Shown here: in pieces, positions 61,992 to 64,000 of the stretch
Numbering within the stretch: the stretch's first letter is position 1
How the letters are laid out: each line of letters opens with the position of its first letter
From: Pelagophyceae sp. CCMP2097
Taxonomy: Eukaryota > Sar > Pelagophyceae
Assembly (NCBI GenBank): GCA_026770575.1
Contig: MU657242.1
Location: forward strand, 87,951-151,950
Reading direction: 5' to 3'
Length of the DNA: 64,000 bases
Notes under the pieces: generated by a model
Databases searched by the model: none
What the model was told of the DNA's origin: nothing
Seen by the model: only the letters and a program-made list of their open reading frames with translations
Translations under genes and position numbers: made by a program

Positions 61992-63900
61992 TCAAAAGTC
62001 GCCAAGGAACGCCTCCCGAGGCGTGACGCCCGCCAGCTTCCGACGCACGTGGACGGGTCGGCGCAGGGTGGCGAGGATGACGTTGGACGGCGTGCGAGCG
62101 GGCGGCGCCCGCACCGACGGCGACGGCGGCGGAGGCGTTTCCGACCGCGCGGCGGGCGGCCGCTCTGCAGCCGATTGTTCAGCGGCCGACCGCTCGGCAG
62201 CCGACCGCTCGGCGGCCGACAGGTCGGCGGCCGACCGCTCAACAGCCGGCGGCCCAGCGTCCGGCTCGGCGTTTGGCGGTTTGCGTTTCGGGCGACCCGG
62301 GGCGACGTCGTTATACGCCAGTAGAGGCAGAATTCCATCCCTCCACACGTCCCAGGGCACCGCGGCGCACGCCGTGCCTTTGTGAGAGACGGCGCGGTGG
62401 AGAAACGCGACTACGACCTTGAACTCGGCGGGGAATAACTCGCGAGAATCGTGGGCCCACCTCGGGCCCTCGAGCGCAAAGGCCGCGCGCGGCGAAGCAG
62501 CAAAGCGCGAAGCGCGTTGCCGCGACGCCTCGGGGCCCCGAGGGTTCGCCGGCCGCACGAGCGGTGCCTGCGCGCGCCGCGTCCGTCACGGCCGAGGGAG
62601 GCGGAGGCCACGCCATCGACGCCTCTGGCACGCATGGCGAGGACGCACGAACTGCACTTGTGAGAGGATCAAGTCGACGCGGAGGCGGCCGAGGTCGCCG
62701 GCGCCCGGGCCCGCGTCGCCGTGGCGAGCGCTTCGCAGGAGGCGCGAGAGGCGTGCCCGCGGCGAAGGTGGGCCCAGCTGCAAGGGTTCCTCCGTCAGCG
62801 ACTTTGTAGCCTTGAGCAAAGACTGCGGCGACCTGGCGAGAGGGCGTCGGAAGCGACCCAAGGAAGGCGAAGAGGGTGGATTGCCATGTTCCGCAAAGGT
62901 CTCTCCAGTGGGCTCGTATCCCTGCATCGGCGCGGCGGCTGGCGCGGGCTGCTCGTCGATTGGGTCGAAGGCAAAGGGCCCGACGAGGATGCCTCCCGGC
63001 TTGAGGAGCTGTTGTAGGAATTCCGCGTCGCATTGCCGCGCTCCCGCACCCACATAGATGCGATCGAAGCGCATCGACTGCAACGGCTGCACGGAAAAGC
63101 AAGACGCGGCGTGGACCACCGTATGCCGCAGCTCCTACACCGACCGGTGGGGAGCGGCTCGAGGCTCGAGAGGCGGAGATACGCGAGGCTCCTCGAGACT
63201 CGAGAGGCGGAGCGGGAGACTCGAGACTCGAGAGGCGGAGATGCGGGAGACTCGAGACTCGAAGTCGTCAAAGTCACGCCGTGGCACGGTCGCTCGGTTC
63301 GGCCCTCGCGCCGCCGCCAGACGCACCGGCACGGCGGACCACGCCGGCGCGGCCGTCGCCAGAGATTTGAACGTCGCTCGGCTCCGCGCGGCCTACGATT
63401 CGACACGTCGCGACCTTGCATGGTATCGGTGGTCGCGCGCGCCGGGTTCGCACCAGCGCCGGGGAGAGTTCGATGCAGTGGTGGACGGCGTCGCTTCCCA
63501 AAAGCACGGCAGCCATGGCGGACAAGTATCCCGACCCCGAACCCACGTTCAAAAACGACAGCGCGCCTACGTGGTGCCTCGCGACAGCACCTCGCGCTTC
63601 CCAAGTCGGACGGCGTAGCCGCAAAGTGGCGAGTGGACGCACGGCCACTAGGTCCGCGCTGCGTCAACTGCAACGCCTCCAGCGCCACCGCGTACACGCT
63701 CGGCGCCGAGAGGTGCACCACGCACTCCGCGTCGGCGTCCCACCTAAGCCGTATCTTAAACCACCTAAGCCGTATATTAAAGGCATGGTCGACAACGGCG
63801 GCGACGCACGCCCGCAGCGGCGCGTCGTCCCAGGAAGCTGCGTTTCGCGCGTCCCAACGTGGCGTCCGCGCAGACAAGGTTCGCACCGCCCGTCGACGAC
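61992..63900 (-). CDS. Protein-L-isoaspartate O-methyltransferase-like protein (PCMT/PCMTD type), 5' end uncertain
   Basis: Exons by content: AASWDDAPLRACVAAVVDHA (63840), WDADAECVVHLSAPSVYAVA with LEALQLTQR (63755-63664), GALSFLNVGSGSGYLSAMAA with VLLGSDAVHHCIELSPALV (63575-63460), RFDRIYVGAGARQCDAEFLQ with QLLKPGGILVGPFAFDPID (63075-62960), and a C-terminal block RWAHDSRELFPAEFKVVVAF with VPWDVWRDGILPLLAYN (62470-62310), ending in an acidic/Ala-Glu-Arg repeat and the stop at 61992. VGSGSGY is the S-adenosylmethionine loop of PIMT, which repairs isoaspartyl residues. The extended C-terminus is more like the PCMTD group or the algal F-box-like W-x(n)-FP-x-xF domain proteins. The first exon may lie beyond the right edge. 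Confidence 0.68.
62155..62245. repeat. 15-bp coding repeat (GCGGCCGACCGCTCG) near the PIMT-like C-terminus
   Basis: Six or seven copies of a 15-bp unit encode (on the minus strand) a repeated ERSAA pentapeptide. The multiple-of-three unit keeps the frame. Confidence 0.8.
63165..63262. repeat. ~30-bp tandem repeat in an intron of the PIMT-like gene
   Basis: Three copies of a unit built from GAGACTCGAGACTCGAGAGG plus CGGAGATGC-like spacer, between the SAM-loop exon and the RFDRIYVGAG exon. Confidence 0.8.
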
Positions 63901-64000
63901 TTGGGGACGAACCTAGTCGGCCTTGTGGCGCGCCGCGGGGCCGGCCGCTCGATCGAACATTCCCGTCGCCTCTCGCCCGTCGCCCGCGACGGTCCAAAAA

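Noticed and set aside
1..64000. Prokaryotic or viral contig with operons or a defence island
   Set aside because: Frequent GT-AG introns, histone H3, eIF4G, an ADP/ATP carrier and WDR6 make a nuclear eukaryotic origin clear. No capsid, integrase, polymerase or toxin gene was seen.

Overview
The window looks like GC-rich nuclear DNA from a unicellular eukaryotic alga, most probably a stramenopile of the pelagophyte (Aureococcus-like) type. The evidence is GT-AG spliceosomal introns, histone H3, eIF4G, an ADP/ATP carrier and ornithine decarboxylase. There are also large lineage-expanded families (MYND/Sel1, WD40, LRR) and a small protein with a heterokont-style plastid presequence. The species is inferred, not proven. 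Three runs of N (15057-15066, 35426-35545, 47322-47751) show that this is a scaffold.

Layout, left to right. 882-3115 (-) is a PrsW-like membrane protease candidate. It is divergent, with only 68 bp between start codons, from a WDR6-type tRNA-methylation cofactor at 3184-7219 (+). 7551-10778 (-) is a 19-repeat helical, probably organellar RNA-binding protein. A terminal CBS exon (10976-11112) and a fully resolvable six-exon eIF4G (11491-14214, -) follow. A dispersed repeat (14817-15317) precedes a large Patched/NPC1-like RND protein (15425-21731, +) whose introns are packed with satellites. Next come a VIT/CCC1-type metal transporter (22004-23585, -), a three-exon H3.3-like histone (24071-24625, +) and ornithine decarboxylase with an unusual N-terminal extension (25073-28532, -).

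The middle holds a MYND-RING-Sel1 protein (29702-30742, -), a metallophosphoesterase (32021-33253, -), a 74-aa plastid-type membrane protein (33466-33690, +), a WD40 gene with an in-frame stop (34268-35104, -) and the second copy of the dispersed repeat (35258-35766). It continues with an RNase Z-like metallo-beta-lactamase (35814-37190, -), an EF-hand protein (37197-38085, -) and a giant, almost intronless DUF285 / PT-rich / REJ-like / GPS-like / multi-TM surface protein (38261-46869, -).

The right third has a broken MYND-Sel1 copy around the 430-bp gap (47125-48350, +), an LRR-protein kinase (48785-50822, -), a second intact MYND-Sel1 protein (51515-52354, -), a SET-domain methyltransferase (52824-54623, -) and the mitochondrial ADP/ATP carrier (54839-56482, +). 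After these come a zinc-ribbon/cytochrome b5 protein (56758-57626, -), a disabled LRR gene (58104-58949, +), a coiled-coil probably ciliary protein (59113-60642, -), a truncated WD40 paralogue (61172-61648, -) and a protein-isoaspartate-methyltransferase-like gene (61992-63900, -).

There is no operon-type organisation. Recurrent themes are head-to-head gene pairs with short shared promoters, introns that each carry a private minisatellite, and decayed members of expanded repeat-protein families. Exon boundaries were read by eye from GT/AG signals and protein-family continuity; unless exon coordinates are given, treat outer limits as approximate.
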